NCBI GenBank assembly: GCA_965248735.1
Contig: OZ252146.1
Span: 1,426,001-1,490,000 of the forward strand
DNA length: 64,000 bases
From: Aldehydirespirator sp965248735
GTDB lineage: Bacteria; Actinomycetota; Acidimicrobiia; Acidimicrobiales; Aldehydirespiratoraceae
Reading direction: 5' to 3'
Shown here piece after piece: positions 1 to 9,050 of this stretch (its first letter is position 1; every line of letters begins with the position of its first letter). The notes under the pieces are model-generated. The model did no database searches. It saw only the letters and a program-made list of their open reading frames with translations, and had not been told where the DNA came from. The position numbers were made by a program, and so were the translations under genes.

Positions 1-1
1 C

Positions 2-1300
2 TGGGTACGACGCATCAACCTCATGGCCGGCTCCGTCGGCGGCCATGCCCGGGACCTGGTGCCCCTCGACGCCGCAGACATGCTCGACACCGCCGTCGCC
101 GCCCTCGGCGGCCTGCCCGAAGGCGACCTCGGCGACCCCCGCTGGCAGGAGCGCTTCGAGGCGTTGGTCGCCGCCGTGGACTCCGCGCCCATGCATGTGG
201 TCGGGCGGCTGATGACCAAGCAGGAGCTGCTGCGCTCCCTGCGGACCCGGCTGCTTCTCACCGCCGCCATAGACGCCGCCCCCGAAATAATCGGACGGCC
301 GGTGACCGCCCCGGTGATAATCACCGGCCCGGCTCGCTCGGGCACCTCCATCCTGTTCGAGCTGCTGGCCCTCGACCCCGACCTGCGGGCCCCCACCGCG
401 GCCGAGGCCCTGCACCCGGTGGCACTGCCCGAGCCCGCGGGGGATTCCGGGGCCGCGGCGCTGCCCGAGCCCGCGGGGGATTCCGGGGCCGTGGCGCTGC
501 CGGAGCCCGCGGGGTATTCCGGGGTCGCGGGGGCCGCGGCACTGCCCGAGCCGCTGGTGCTGAGCGAGTGCGAGCAGGAGTTCTGGGCCGATGTCCAGCC
601 CGAGTTCCAAGCCCTCCACGAGCTGCGCTCCGACCTGCCGGTGGAGTGCGTCACCATCACCCAGGGCAGCTTCTGCGGCTTCCACTGGAACATGATCATC
701 TCCAGGGGGAACTGGCTGCCCGACCCGGCCGTCAACTACGCCTATGAGCGGCAGTTCCTCCAAGTGCTCCAACACGGCGCCGGACCCACCCAATGGGTGC
801 TCAAGACGCCGGCCCATCTGATGCTGCTGCCATTGCTCTACTCAGAGTTCAGCGACGCCTGGGTGGTGCAGACCCACCGCGACCCGGCCAAGACCATACC
901 GTCCACCGTCAGCACCACCGCCATGATCCAGTGGCTGCGCACCGACGATGTGGACGTGGACGGCGCGGCCCAGAACATCCAGGCCGTCTTCGCCGCTGGA
1001 CTGAACGGGTCGGTCGACTTGCGGACCTCGGGCGCGGTGCCCGCGGATCGGTTCGTGGACGTGCGCTTCACGGAGTTGATGAGCGACCCGGTGTCCACCC
1101 TGCGGGCCGCCTACGCCCGCATGGGCCGCGACTTCACCGACAACCACGCCGCCGCCGTGCTCGACTACCTGGCCCACAAGCCCAAGGGCAAGTTCGGGGT
1201 CCACCGCTACCAGCCCGAGGACTGGGGCTTCACCGCCGAGTCGCTGCGGGAGGCCATGGCCCCCTACATCGACCACTTCAACGTGACCCGTGAGTCCTGA
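2..1300 (+). CDS. Sulfotransferase family protein (5' end cut by window)
   Basis: Probable PAPS-dependent sulfotransferase of the Sulfotransfer_3 type. The frame is open from base 2 (WVRRINL before the Met at 23), so the true start probably lies outside the window; the numbers here count from that Met. The 5'-phosphosulfate loop TGPARSGTSILFELL lies near residues 100-114, and LKTPAHLMLLPLL followed by a THRDP motif near 260-285 is the usual C-terminal half. An in-frame repeat of a 12-residue unit (ALPEPAGDSGAA-like, three copies, about residues 133-175) is inserted after the loop region and looks like minisatellite expansion. A 197-codon repeat ORF and a DUF1214-like gene follow on the same strand. 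Acceptor substrate unknown. Confidence 0.8.
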   Translation, partial: WVRRINLMAGSVGGHARDLVPLDAADMLDTAVAALGGLPEGDLGDPRWQERFEALVAAVDSAPMHVVGRLMTKQELLRSLRTRLLLTAAIDAAPEIIGRPVTAPVIITGPARSGTSILFELLALDPDLRAPTAAEALHPVALPEPAGDSGAAALPEPAGDSGAVALPEPAGYSGVAGAAALPEPLVLSECEQEFWADVQPEFQALHELRSDLPVECVTITQGSFCGFHWNMIISRGNWLPDPAVNYAYERQFLQVLQHGAGPTQWVLKTPAHLMLLPLLYSEFSDAWVVQTHRDPAKTIPSTVSTTAMIQWLRTDDVDVDGAAQNIQAVFAAGLNGSVDLRTSGAVPADRFVDVRFTELMSDPVSTLRAAYARMGRDFTDNHAAAVLDYLAHKPKGKFGVHRYQPEDWGFTAESLREAMAPYIDHFNVTRES

Positions 1301-1330
1301 TCCGACCCGTCCAAGGCGACCCCAGCCGAT

Positions 1331-1860
1331 TCTTGGTGCGAGTCTTGTGTCCATACGACCCATAACTCACCCGAGAATCTGCCCGCAAAGTCTTGGTGCG
1401 ATTTGTGGGTCTATGCCACACCTAACTCATCCGAGATTCCGCCCGCGGTCCCGTCCGCCGGTTCTTGGTGCGATTTGTGGGTCTATGCCACACCTAACTC
1501 ATCCGAGATTCCGCCCGCGGTCCCGCCCGGTTCTTGGTGCGATTTGTGGGTCTATGCCACACCTAACTCATCCGAGATTCCGCCCGCGGTCCCGCCCGGT
1601 TCTTGGTGCGATTTGTGGGTCTATGCCACACCTAACTCATCCGAGATTCCGCCCGCGGTCCCGCCCGGTTCTTGGTGCGATTTGTGGGTCTATGCCACAC
1701 CTAACTCATCCGAGATTCCGCCCGCGGTCCCGCCCGGTTCTTGGTGCGATTTGTGGGTCTATGCCACACCTAACTCATCCGAGATTCCGCCCGCGGTCCC
1801 GTCCGCCGGTTCTTGGTGCGATTTGTGGGTCCATACCACACCTAACTCACCCGAGAATCG
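1331..1860 (+). repeat. 69/72-bp tandem repeat array between two genes
   Basis: Six near-identical units begin with CTTGGTGCGATTTGTGGGTC; four are 69 bp and two are 72 bp (an extra CCG-type triplet near the end). A diverged copy stands at each edge. All lengths are multiples of three, so two frames stay open through the array. One of them, 1290-1883, begins with a GTG overlapping the sulfotransferase stop by 11 bases and ends overlapping the next start (GTG 1876) by 8 bases; it would encode 197 residues built of about 23-residue repeats. No spacers are present, so it is not CRISPR. It may be a plain minisatellite or a translated linker ORF. Confidence 0.9.
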
Positions 1861-1875
1861 CGGGAGGAGCCGTCG

Positions 1876-3183
1876 GTGAGTGACCAGCCGATGGACTCCG
1901 TGGACACTGAGTCCCGCCGGGCCTTGCACGAGTTGATCGACCTGTTGGGCGAGGCCGACCGGCGCTGGGTGTCGCCGGAGTGGAATCTGCACAGCGCCGA
2001 CGACGTCGTGGGCGCCCACCGGGCCCTGATGCACTACCTGCAGTGGGGCCTGGTCGGACTGTTCGAGCGCGACCCGGCCGCCCCCCGGTTCCATCGCATC
2101 GTCGCCCCGGACCGAAAGCTGCTGGGCGACAACCCCGACGCCGTCTACTTCGACGCCCCCATCTCCGCCGACCACGCCTACCGGGTGACCGGCGAGACGA
2201 AGGGCGCCACCTACGTGTCGATCACCGTCGAGTCCGGCGCCGCTTGGGGGTCGATGGACAACCAGGTCGTGGGGGTGCTCAACGACGAATCGTTCGATAT
2301 CGACGCCGACGGCCGCTTCGAGATCCGACTTGGCGGCGAGCCCCGCCAGCGCAACTGGCTGGCGCTGCCCGAGGGCGCCGGCTCGATCAGCACCCGCCAC
2401 TACTTCGAGGACGCCACCCACGCCGCCGCCGACCCGGCCCGGGTCCCGGCCATGCACATCGCGGTGGTGCCCGGAGGCGGCGACCACGACTCTGACGCCA
2501 CCCACGCCGCCGACGACCCGGCCCGGGTCCCGGCCATGCACATCGAAGTGGTGCCCGGAGGCGGCGACCACGACTCCGACGCCACCCACGCCGCCGCCCC
2601 GCCGCCCCGCCCGTCGGACGCCACCGTGGCCACCGGGGATTCCCCAACCCCGCCGCCCCGCCCGTCGGACGCCACCGTGGCCGCCGGCATCCGCAGGGTC
2701 GCAGGCCTGGTGCGCGAGCTCACTGTGGACCGCCCGCCGACGGGCCAGTCCCAGCCCCGCTCGTGGATCTCCAGGGTGCCGAACGAGTTCCCGCCCCCCG
2801 GCAAGCCCGGCGACCTGGGCCTGACCGCCTTCGACGCCGCCTACGCCATGGCCCCGTTCCTGATCGGCCCCGACGAGGCCCTGGTCATCCGGGCCCGCTG
2901 GCCGCAGTGCCGCTACGCCAACGTGTGCCTGTGGAACCGCCATCTGCAGACCTTCGACTACGCGTCCCGGTCGATCTCGCTCAACCGGGCCCAAACCGTC
3001 GCCGACGCCGACGGCCGCTTCACCGCCGTCATCTCCCACACCGACCCCGGAACCCCGAACTGGCTCGACACCGAGGGCCGGCCCTTCGGCATCGTCTACT
3101 GGCGCTTCATGCTCCCCGAAGGCGAGATACAGACCCCCCAAGCCGAGCTGGTCCCCCTCGCCGACCTTCGATCACAACTCTGA
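1876..3183 (+). CDS. DUF1214-like conserved protein with internal repeats
   Basis: A 435-residue soluble protein. The N-terminal part (YRVTGETKGATYVSITVESG) and C-terminal part (ALVIRARWPQCRYANVCLWN near residue 350) resemble DUF1214-type domains that often accompany actinobacterial sulfotransferases or oxygenases. The start is GTG 1876, with GGGAGGAG 7 bases upstream. The middle carries in-frame repeats: two copies of a 28-residue unit beginning DATHAAADPARVPAMHI and two of a PPPRPSDATVA unit, which separate the two conserved halves. It lies directly behind the 69-bp repeat array and probably shares the sulfotransferase transcript. Catalytic role unknown; the family call is from memory of the motif pattern. 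Confidence 0.6.
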   Translation: MSDQPMDSVDTESRRALHELIDLLGEADRRWVSPEWNLHSADDVVGAHRALMHYLQWGLVGLFERDPAAPRFHRIVAPDRKLLGDNPDAVYFDAPISADHAYRVTGETKGATYVSITVESGAAWGSMDNQVVGVLNDESFDIDADGRFEIRLGGEPRQRNWLALPEGAGSISTRHYFEDATHAAADPARVPAMHIAVVPGGGDHDSDATHAADDPARVPAMHIEVVPGGGDHDSDATHAAAPPPRPSDATVATGDSPTPPPRPSDATVAAGIRRVAGLVRELTVDRPPTGQSQPRSWISRVPNEFPPPGKPGDLGLTAFDAAYAMAPFLIGPDEALVIRARWPQCRYANVCLWNRHLQTFDYASRSISLNRAQTVADADGRFTAVISHTDPGTPNWLDTEGRPFGIVYWRFMLPEGEIQTPQAELVPLADLRSQL

Positions 3184-3370
3184 TACATTTTCATTTAATT
3201 TGAAGTTGTCATGCCCTGGCGGGTTAACTAGGGTCGGGTCATGGACTCAATCTCGTCGGTAGGGGAGCGCCAGATCGACGAAGGCCTGCGCCGTCGGCGA
3301 TCGAGGTAGTACGTTCAGGCCACATCACGGGTCGCATCGCGAGCCGTGCGCGAGACCGTTGGAGGCTGAG
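3184..3370. other. Intergenic region upstream of the TPR gene
   Basis: It begins with an AT-rich stretch (ATTTTCATTTAATTTGAAG), unusual in this genome, and ends with GGAGG at 3361-3365, six bases before the ATG of the next gene. No hairpin or ORF stands out. Confidence 0.4.
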
Positions 3371-5032
3371 ATGGCGTATTACGACCTCGGTGCCTTCGGG
3401 TGGCCGGTCACTACCCAGGACTCCAAAGCCCAGCGCTGGTTCGACCGCGGGATGGCGTGGTGCTACGGCTACAACCACGAGGAGGCCATCGTCTGCTTCG
3501 AGCGTGCGCTCGAGCACGACTCCAACCTCGCCATGGCCCACTGGGGCATCGCCTACGCCATCGGACCCAACTACAACAAGCCCTGGGAAGCCTTCGACGA
3601 TGACGAGAAGAGCCACTCGCTGGAGCGGGCCCTGGCCGCCTCGGCCGCGGCCGCCGACGCGGCCGCCGGTGCCACCGACGTCGAGCAGGCCCTGATCGGC
3701 GCGCTGGCCAAGCGCTACCCCGCCAGCCCCACCGAAGAGGACTTCGGCCCCTGGAACGACGCCTACGCCGACGCCATGCGCGACGTCTACCGGGCCCATA
3801 GCACCGACCTCAATGTTTGCGCGCTGTTCGCGGAGGCCATCATGAACCGGACCCCCTGGGAGCTGTGGGACCTGGTCACCGGCGAGCCGGCCGAGGGCGC
3901 CAGCACCACCGAGGCGATCGAGGTCCTCGAGAGCGCCTTCTCCGAACGGGACGCCGAGGGCGCCAACCGCCATCTCGGCCTGCTGCATATGTACATCCAT
4001 CTGATGGAGATGTCGCCGCATCCCGAGCGGGCGCTGAGGGCCGGCGACACGCTGGTCGATCTCGTCCCCGACGCCGGGCATCTGGTCCACATGCCCACCC
4101 ACATCGACGTCCTGTGCGGCCACTACCAGAACGTCGTGGCCCGCAACTCTGCCGCCGTCGTCGCCGACCGCCGGTACCTGGAGCAGGAGGGCCCGATGAA
4201 CTTCTACTCCACCTATCGCTGCCACAACTATCACTTCAAGGTGTACGGGGCGATGTTCCTGGGCCAGTACGGCCCGGCCATGGACGCGGCCACCGAGATG
4301 ATCCAAAACCTGCCCGCCGATCTTCTCTGCACCGGCTCGCCGCCCATGGCCGACTGGCTGGAGGGCTTCGTGCCGGTCAAGCAGCACGTGTTGGTCCGCT
4401 TCGGGAAGTGGCAGGAGATCCTCGACCAGGCCTTCCCCTCCGACGAAGAGCTCTACTGCGTCACCACGGCCATGATGCGCTACGCCCGGGCCGTGGCGTA
4501 CGCCTCCACCGGCCAGGTCGACGCGGCCGAGCAGGAGTATGAGGCCTTCGCAGCCGCCCGGGACCTGGTCCCCGAGAGCCGGACGCTGTTCAACAACACC
4601 TGCCTCGACATCCTGGCCATCGCCGAGGCCATGATGACCGGCGAGATCGAGTACCGGCGGGGCAACTTCGACACCGCCTTCGAGCATCTCAACCGGGCCG
4701 TCGAGCTAGACGACAACCTGCCCTATGACGAGCCGTGGGGCTGGATGCAGCCCACCCGCCATGCTCTGGGCGCGCTGCTGATGGAGCAGGGCCGCCTCGA
4801 CGAGGCCGAGGCCGCCTACCGTGCCGATCTCGGGCTCGACGGCCAGCTGCGGCGGGCCTGCTGGCATCCCGACAACGTCTGGAGCCTGCACGGCCTCCAC
4901 GAGTGCCTGACCCGCCGGGGCGAGACCGTCGAGGCCCACCACATCAAGCAGCGCCTCGATGTCGCCGTGGCCCGGGCCGACGTGCCCATCGAGGCATCAT
5001 GCTTCTGCCGTCTGGAGCGCGCCGCCTCCTGA
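3371..5032 (+). CDS. Tetratricopeptide-repeat protein
   Basis: A 553-residue helical-repeat protein without signal peptide or membrane segment. TPR-like helices recur from the N-terminus (WFDRGMAWCYGYNHEEAIVC, then FERALEHDSNLAMAHWGIAY) to the C-terminus (ALGALLMEQGRLDEAEAAYR). A central HMPTHIDVLCGHY motif near residue 240 is typical of a conserved bacterial TPR family. The upstream TTG at 3359 is in frame, but ATG 3371 follows GGAGG by the right distance, so I chose it. It stands alone; a 40-bp repeat array and a convergent small gene follow. Probably a protein-interaction scaffold; partner unknown. Confidence 0.75.
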   Translation: MAYYDLGAFGWPVTTQDSKAQRWFDRGMAWCYGYNHEEAIVCFERALEHDSNLAMAHWGIAYAIGPNYNKPWEAFDDDEKSHSLERALAASAAAADAAAGATDVEQALIGALAKRYPASPTEEDFGPWNDAYADAMRDVYRAHSTDLNVCALFAEAIMNRTPWELWDLVTGEPAEGASTTEAIEVLESAFSERDAEGANRHLGLLHMYIHLMEMSPHPERALRAGDTLVDLVPDAGHLVHMPTHIDVLCGHYQNVVARNSAAVVADRRYLEQEGPMNFYSTYRCHNYHFKVYGAMFLGQYGPAMDAATEMIQNLPADLLCTGSPPMADWLEGFVPVKQHVLVRFGKWQEILDQAFPSDEELYCVTTAMMRYARAVAYASTGQVDAAEQEYEAFAAARDLVPESRTLFNNTCLDILAIAEAMMTGEIEYRRGNFDTAFEHLNRAVELDDNLPYDEPWGWMQPTRHALGALLMEQGRLDEAEAAYRADLGLDGQLRRACWHPDNVWSLHGLHECLTRRGETVEAHHIKQRLDVAVARADVPIEASCFCRLERAAS

Positions 5033-5070
5033 TCGCAAGCACACGGCGGTGCCAGCCAGCCGGCCGCCAA

Positions 5071-5230
5071 CCCCGGGGACGCCCCGGCTCGTCCCAGCCG
5101 GGCCCGGACACCCCGGGGACGCCCCGGCTCGTCCCAGCCGGGCCCGGACACCCCGGGGACGCCCCGGCTCGTCCCAGCCGGGCCCGGACACCCCGGGGAC
5201 GCCCCGGCTCGTCCCAGCCGGGCCCGGACA
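5071..5230. repeat. 40-bp minisatellite, four exact copies
   Basis: Four head-to-tail copies of a 40-bp unit starting CCCCGGGGACGCCCCGGCTC fill the gap between the TPR gene and the convergent coiled-coil gene. The period is not a multiple of three and no gene crosses it. CCCCGGGG and CCGGGCCCGG give strong local hairpin potential, so it could also help stop transcription from both sides. Confidence 0.9.
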
Positions 5231-5244
5231 CCCGGTGGTCGGCC

Positions 5245-5619
5245 CTATCCGCCGGTTGCGGCCTCAGGCGGCTCGGGCAGGCCGATCCGCAGGTAGCCCT
5301 CGATGCGAGCCAGCCGCTCCCGGGTGTCGCCGAGACCCTCTCCGAGTTTGGCGAGCTGACGTTGCGTCTCGCGGTGGTTGCGCTCGGTGATGACCTTGTG
5401 CTCGGTGAAGTCGGTGCGCAACTGGTCGTGGCTCTTCCCGAAGTCGGTGCGCAACTGGTCGTGGCTCTTCCCGAAGTCGGTGCGCAACTGGTCGTGGGAT
5501 CGATCGGTGTGACGGATCGACTCCTCTCGCGACCTGCGGATCTCCCGGTGGAGGTACCACGTCTGCAGAAGCATGGCCGAGAACACGGCCAGCACGAACT
5601 CCACAAGCGATCCTTCCAC
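5245..5619 (-). CDS. Small membrane-anchored coiled-coil protein
   Basis: A 124-residue protein starting at GTG 5619. Residues 5-23 (LVEFVLAVFSAMLLQTWYL) form one membrane segment or anchor. Next comes a charged coiled coil containing three in-frame copies of the 11-residue unit SHDQLRTDFGK (33 bp each), then a heptad-rich tail ending in LARIEGYLRIG. The family resembles small 'hypothetical' coiled-coil proteins that hold the C-terminus in the cytoplasm. Its start codon and about 60 bases of AT-rich leader recur in degraded form near 10440-10530. Function unknown. Confidence 0.55.
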   Translation of the reverse strand: MEGSLVEFVLAVFSAMLLQTWYLHREIRRSREESIRHTDRSHDQLRTDFGKSHDQLRTDFGKSHDQLRTDFTEHKVITERNHRETQRQLAKLGEGLGDTRERLARIEGYLRIGLPEPPEAATGG

Positions 5620-5700
5620 GATCCCAACCTACATCACAATGAACCATGATGCAACTCAAAACGATATGAAAATCATGGATCTCTCTCCGGGACGCCATCC

Positions 5701-5970
5701 ATCGGCAGAGTGCGGCGGAGTTCCTTGTTCATCTCGGTCTCGAGACACCCAACATGCAGCCCTTGTTGGCGTGGCATCGGGCGAATCGGCGGAGTTCCTT
5801 GTGCATCTCGGTCTCGAGACACCCAACATGCAGCCCTTGTTGGCGTGGCATCGGCAGAGTGCGGCGGAGTTCCTTGTTGATCTCGGTCTTGAGACACCCA
5901 ACATGCAGCCCTTGTTGGCGTGGCATCGGGCGAATCGGCGGAGTTCCTTGTTCATCTCGGTCTTGGGGCA
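5701..5970. repeat. 74/75-bp minisatellite, about 3.5 copies
   Basis: Repeat starts marked by TTCCTTGTTCATCTCGGTCT lie at 5721, 5795, 5870 and 5944, a spacing of 74, 75 and 74 bp. Two flank types alternate (CAGAGTGCGGCGGAG and CGGGCGAATCGGCGGAG), so the array may have grown by duplicating a two-unit block. It fills most of the gap between the divergent coiled-coil and DUF3179 genes. No spacer pattern is seen, so it is not CRISPR. Confidence 0.85.
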
Positions 5971-6021
5971 GTCGCGGTTCAGCCGCGCTGTCGGCCAGGT
6001 TCCGGCCTCTAGCGTGGTGGC

Positions 6022-7611
6022 GTGAACTCCCGGGTTTGTGGCCTGCTGGTCGGACTCGCATTCGTCGCGGTGGCCTGCTCGGGCACCGATACGGATGCAA
6101 CGGCCTCGGCCCCGACGTCCGCGCCGGCAGTCGAGGCACCGACGGCTGAGGCACCGACGGCTGAGGCACCGACGGCTGAGGCACTCGCGGCTGAGGCACC
6201 GACGGCTGAGGCACTCGCGGCTGAGGCACCGACGGCTGAAACACCGGAGGCTGCGACCTCGGCGGTTGAGTCGGGCCAGGATGCTTCCCAGCTGGACCCG
6301 AGAGAGCGCGGGGCTCTGCGGAATTATCTCGGATACGAGTTCCCTCCCGCGCCCGAAGCGCCGGCGGGCCCGATCGCACAGACCGCCATCGACGACCTCG
6401 AGACCATCTGGGCCGGCTTCGAGGTCGGAGTCGACCCGGCCGCGATCATCAGCCTCGGAGAGGCCGGAGACTCGAGGCTGGCGTGGATCATCTCCGACCT
6501 CCTCAGATTCTTCTGGAGCGGCGAACTCCACGACGCGTCGGTCTCTGCCTTCCAGAAGTTGACGGGCGCGAGGGTGGCCGACGACCCCGTGTCCGACCTG
6601 AGCCGGTGGCAGTCCGTCACCGATCACTTGATCGCATGGGATCTCCCCGCCTTCGACCGCTACCCCGAATACAAGGGGCGGCTGTTCACGCTGCTCGAAC
6701 CCGGATGGCAGCCGTTCTTCGACGACCCCGACGCCCACATCGACTGGCGTCTCCTCAGCTGGGGCGGGGTGCTGATCGACGACCGGGAGCTCGGTGACAC
6801 GAACGTGTGCGCCCGGGGCTGCATCCCGGCCATCGATGATCCCGCGGTCACCGGCGCGGCCGGAGGCTCGTGGTATGCCGACGACGGCATCGTGTTCGCG
6901 GTCGCCGTCGGCGACGAGGCCCGGGCCTACCCGCGCCACATCATGGAAATCCACGAGATGGTCAACGACACGCTCGGGGGGCGCAGGATCGGCATGCCGT
7001 ACTGCACGCTGTGCGGCTCCGCCCAGGCCTACTTCACCGACGACGTCCCCGACGGCGTGACCACCCCCATCCTGCGGACGTCGGGTCTGCTGTCGCGATC
7101 CAACAAGGTCATGTACGACCTCGTCACCAAGTCGATGTTCGACACGTTCACCGGCGAGGCGGTCTCCGGTCCGCTCCGCCAGCGGGGAGTGGTCCTCAAT
7201 CAGGCCACCGTCGTCACCACCACCTGGGGCGAGTGGAAGGCCGCCCATCCCGAGACCACGATCATCGCCGAGGACGGGGGGCTAGGACGCCGGTACTCGC
7301 TCGACCCGCTGCAGGGCCGCGACGACGACGGGCCCATCTTCCCGATCGGCGACCTCGACGGCCGCCTCGGCGTCCACGACCAGGTCTTCGGGGTGGTCCT
7401 CGACGACGGCACCCCCATCGCGTTCGGTGTCGACGCCGCGGCGGCCGCCCTCGCAGCCGGCAGGACTGTGGAGCTCGGCGGGGTGACCCTGCGCTTGGAC
7501 GGGGGCGGGGTGCGCGCCGTCGACGCCGCCGGCGACGAGGTCGAGGGCCATCAGTCGTTCTGGTTCGCCTGGAGCCAGTTCATGCCCGACACCCTCCTGT
7601 GGGAGCCCTAG
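6022..7611 (+). CDS. DUF3179 domain lipoprotein
   Basis: A 529-residue exported lipoprotein. The start GTG 6022 gives a short signal peptide ending in the lipobox FVAVAC. A low-complexity linker of APTAEA/ALAAEA repeats covers roughly residues 33-75. The DUF3179 domain follows: CIPAIDDPAV near 266, EARAYPRHIMEIHEMVND near 300, and PYCTLCGSAQAYF near 327, whose CxxC may bind metal or form a disulfide. The end (HQSFWFAWSQFMPDT) is also typical of the family. DUF3179 has no firmly known activity. The linker length looks variable because it is built of short in-frame repeats. Confidence 0.85.
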   Translation: MNSRVCGLLVGLAFVAVACSGTDTDATASAPTSAPAVEAPTAEAPTAEAPTAEALAAEAPTAEALAAEAPTAETPEAATSAVESGQDASQLDPRERGALRNYLGYEFPPAPEAPAGPIAQTAIDDLETIWAGFEVGVDPAAIISLGEAGDSRLAWIISDLLRFFWSGELHDASVSAFQKLTGARVADDPVSDLSRWQSVTDHLIAWDLPAFDRYPEYKGRLFTLLEPGWQPFFDDPDAHIDWRLLSWGGVLIDDRELGDTNVCARGCIPAIDDPAVTGAAGGSWYADDGIVFAVAVGDEARAYPRHIMEIHEMVNDTLGGRRIGMPYCTLCGSAQAYFTDDVPDGVTTPILRTSGLLSRSNKVMYDLVTKSMFDTFTGEAVSGPLRQRGVVLNQATVVTTTWGEWKAAHPETTIIAEDGGLGRRYSLDPLQGRDDDGPIFPIGDLDGRLGVHDQVFGVVLDDGTPIAFGVDAAAAALAAGRTVELGGVTLRLDGGGVRAVDAAGDEVEGHQSFWFAWSQFMPDTLLWEP

Positions 7612-7662
7612 GGCCGCCCCCATCCACCCTGGCTATGGATGCGCAGGTCGCGCGCCGCCCCA

Positions 7663-7898
7663 TTAGGGGCCGAGGCTCGTGATGGGCACGACCGCCACGC
7701 CGTCGGTGCGCTCGTAGGCGTAGCCGGTGTTGTTAAGCACAACGAGGCGCTCGGGTTTGCCGACCTCGGCCGGGCCGATCCGCTCCCGGAGCTTGCGCAG
7801 CGACTCGGCCGCCGCGTCGACGGAGCGCGTCCGCCGAGTTGTGCTCGCGAGGTAGCGGGAGACGTCGAGCACCGTGGCGCCCTCGAGCCAGCGGTCGC
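7663..7898 (-). pseudogene. C-terminal remnant of a DUF4143-type ATPase
   Basis: This stretch reads VLDVSRYLASTTRRTRSVDA, then ERLVVLNNTGYAYERTDGV and an AVVPITSLGP end. That matches the usual last 70 residues of DUF4143/AAA proteins, which close with a YAYxRxDGVxVVPxxALGP pattern. The upstream domain is absent: the frame runs straight into the antisense-free 3' end of the amidohydrolase at 7899. I infer a 5'-truncated relic, possibly left by an earlier accessory or TA-type locus, since these ATPases are common in such islands. Confidence 0.5.
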
Positions 7899-8900
7899 CT
7901 ATGACAGCTTGTAGGCCCGGGTGGCGGTGCCCGAGAACAGCTCGTCCTGCTCGGTGTCGGTGTAGCCGGCGGCCATGATCTGGAGCGCGTTCCACAACAC
8001 GGGGTAGGTCAGCGCCTGGCGGTCCACCGGGAAGTTGGACTCGAACATGCACCGGTGCGGTCCGAAGGCGTCGATGCAGAACCGCACATCGTCGCCCCAG
8101 TGCTCGGCCACCTCCTCGGAGCCCGGCGGCGCGTCGAGGGTCGTCCAGCCGGTGCCGAAGTAGATGTCCATGCCGATCCCGCCCACCTTGAGGACAACGT
8201 TCGGGCAGGCCGCCACCAGCCGCATCGAGGCCCTCCAGTCGGCTCGGGCCTGCTCGCGATCACGACCGTACGGGCCGACGCCCAGCGGCCCGCCCAGATG
8301 GTTCAACACGATCGTCAGCTCGGGCACGGCTCTGGCCAGCGCGGCCAGCTCCGGCAGCTGGGGATGGAACAGCCAGGCGTCGAAGCTGAACCCCATCTCG
8401 GCCAGCGTGCGGGCCCCGGCACGGAACTCGGCGGTGTCCATCATGTGCTCGACCGGGCGGCTGTGGCTCTTGTGGACCTCGTCGCTGGAGTCCCAGCCGG
8501 TGGCGTGGCGGATCCCCCGGAAGCGGCCCCCGCCGGCGGCGTCGTGGGCGGCGAGAACCTCCTCGACGGCATCGCCCAGCCTCATGTCGGCGTGGCTGAC
8601 GATCCCCGCAATCGTCGCCCCGCCCAGAGCGTCGGTGGCGTCGGCCTCACCGGCCACGAACACCGTCTCGCCCACCGGCTGCATGTGCGGCTCGCGCTCG
8701 GGGTCGTAGTTCGCCATGCAGTCCACGAACACGCTCTTGACGACGTTGTGGGTGCCGGTCATGTCGTCCAGCAGCTGCGGCGCCAGATAGGTGCTCCCGC
8801 CCCGGTCCCACAGATGATGGTGCGCGTCCACGATCACCCGGTCGGGATCGACCGCCTCCTCGCAGCGCAACGCCAGCCAGTCGAACCGGTCAAGCTCCAT
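7899..8900 (-). CDS. Amidohydrolase_2 family protein (lactonase-like)
   Basis: A 333-residue TIM-barrel metal hydrolase of the family containing L-fuconolactonase and 2-pyrone-4,6-dicarboxylate lactonase. The metal motif VDAHHHLWDR lies at residues 24-33, LNHLGGPLG near 200, and FESNFPVD near 285 holds the catalytic Asp region. The longer frame starts at 8930, but ATG 8900 follows GAGGAG by six bases, so I chose it. It probably opens a sugar or aromatic lactone in the cytoplasm. That would fit step one of the sugar-acid route suggested by the dehydratase, DHDPS-family and semialdehyde dehydrogenase genes nearby. The substrate cannot be read from sequence. Confidence 0.75.
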   Translation of the reverse strand: MELDRFDWLALRCEEAVDPDRVIVDAHHHLWDRGGSTYLAPQLLDDMTGTHNVVKSVFVDCMANYDPEREPHMQPVGETVFVAGEADATDALGGATIAGIVSHADMRLGDAVEEVLAAHDAAGGGRFRGIRHATGWDSSDEVHKSHSRPVEHMMDTAEFRAGARTLAEMGFSFDAWLFHPQLPELAALARAVPELTIVLNHLGGPLGVGPYGRDREQARADWRASMRLVAACPNVVLKVGGIGMDIYFGTGWTTLDAPPGSEEVAEHWGDDVRFCIDAFGPHRCMFESNFPVDRQALTYPVLWNALQIMAAGYTDTEQDELFSGTATRAYKLS

Positions 8901-9050
8901 CGCGTACTCCTCACGGCCGCTGGGGCTCATGCCCCGCGTCAGGCTGACGCTTCGGAGAATCTACCCACGCGAGCCCGAAGGGAGATTGCTGCGAAGCAGC
9001 GGAGCCGACCGGTGGGCAACCGCCATCGAGATGGCCTCCATGAAGACGGT

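Noticed and set aside
1331..1860. Regular direct repeats that could suggest CRISPR
   Set aside because: The repeats abut each other with no unique spacers, and there are no cas genes in the window.
3239..4687. A 482-codon frame on the minus strand
   Set aside because: It is antisense to the TPR gene, with a composition typical of a GC-rich shadow frame.
5071..5230. 40-bp regular repeats that could suggest CRISPR
   Set aside because: The four copies are exact and contiguous, so it is a minisatellite.
5656..7248. A 530-codon frame on the minus strand
   Set aside because: It is antisense to the well-supported DUF3179 gene, rich in Arg/Gly/Val and without a known fold; high GC keeps the frame open.
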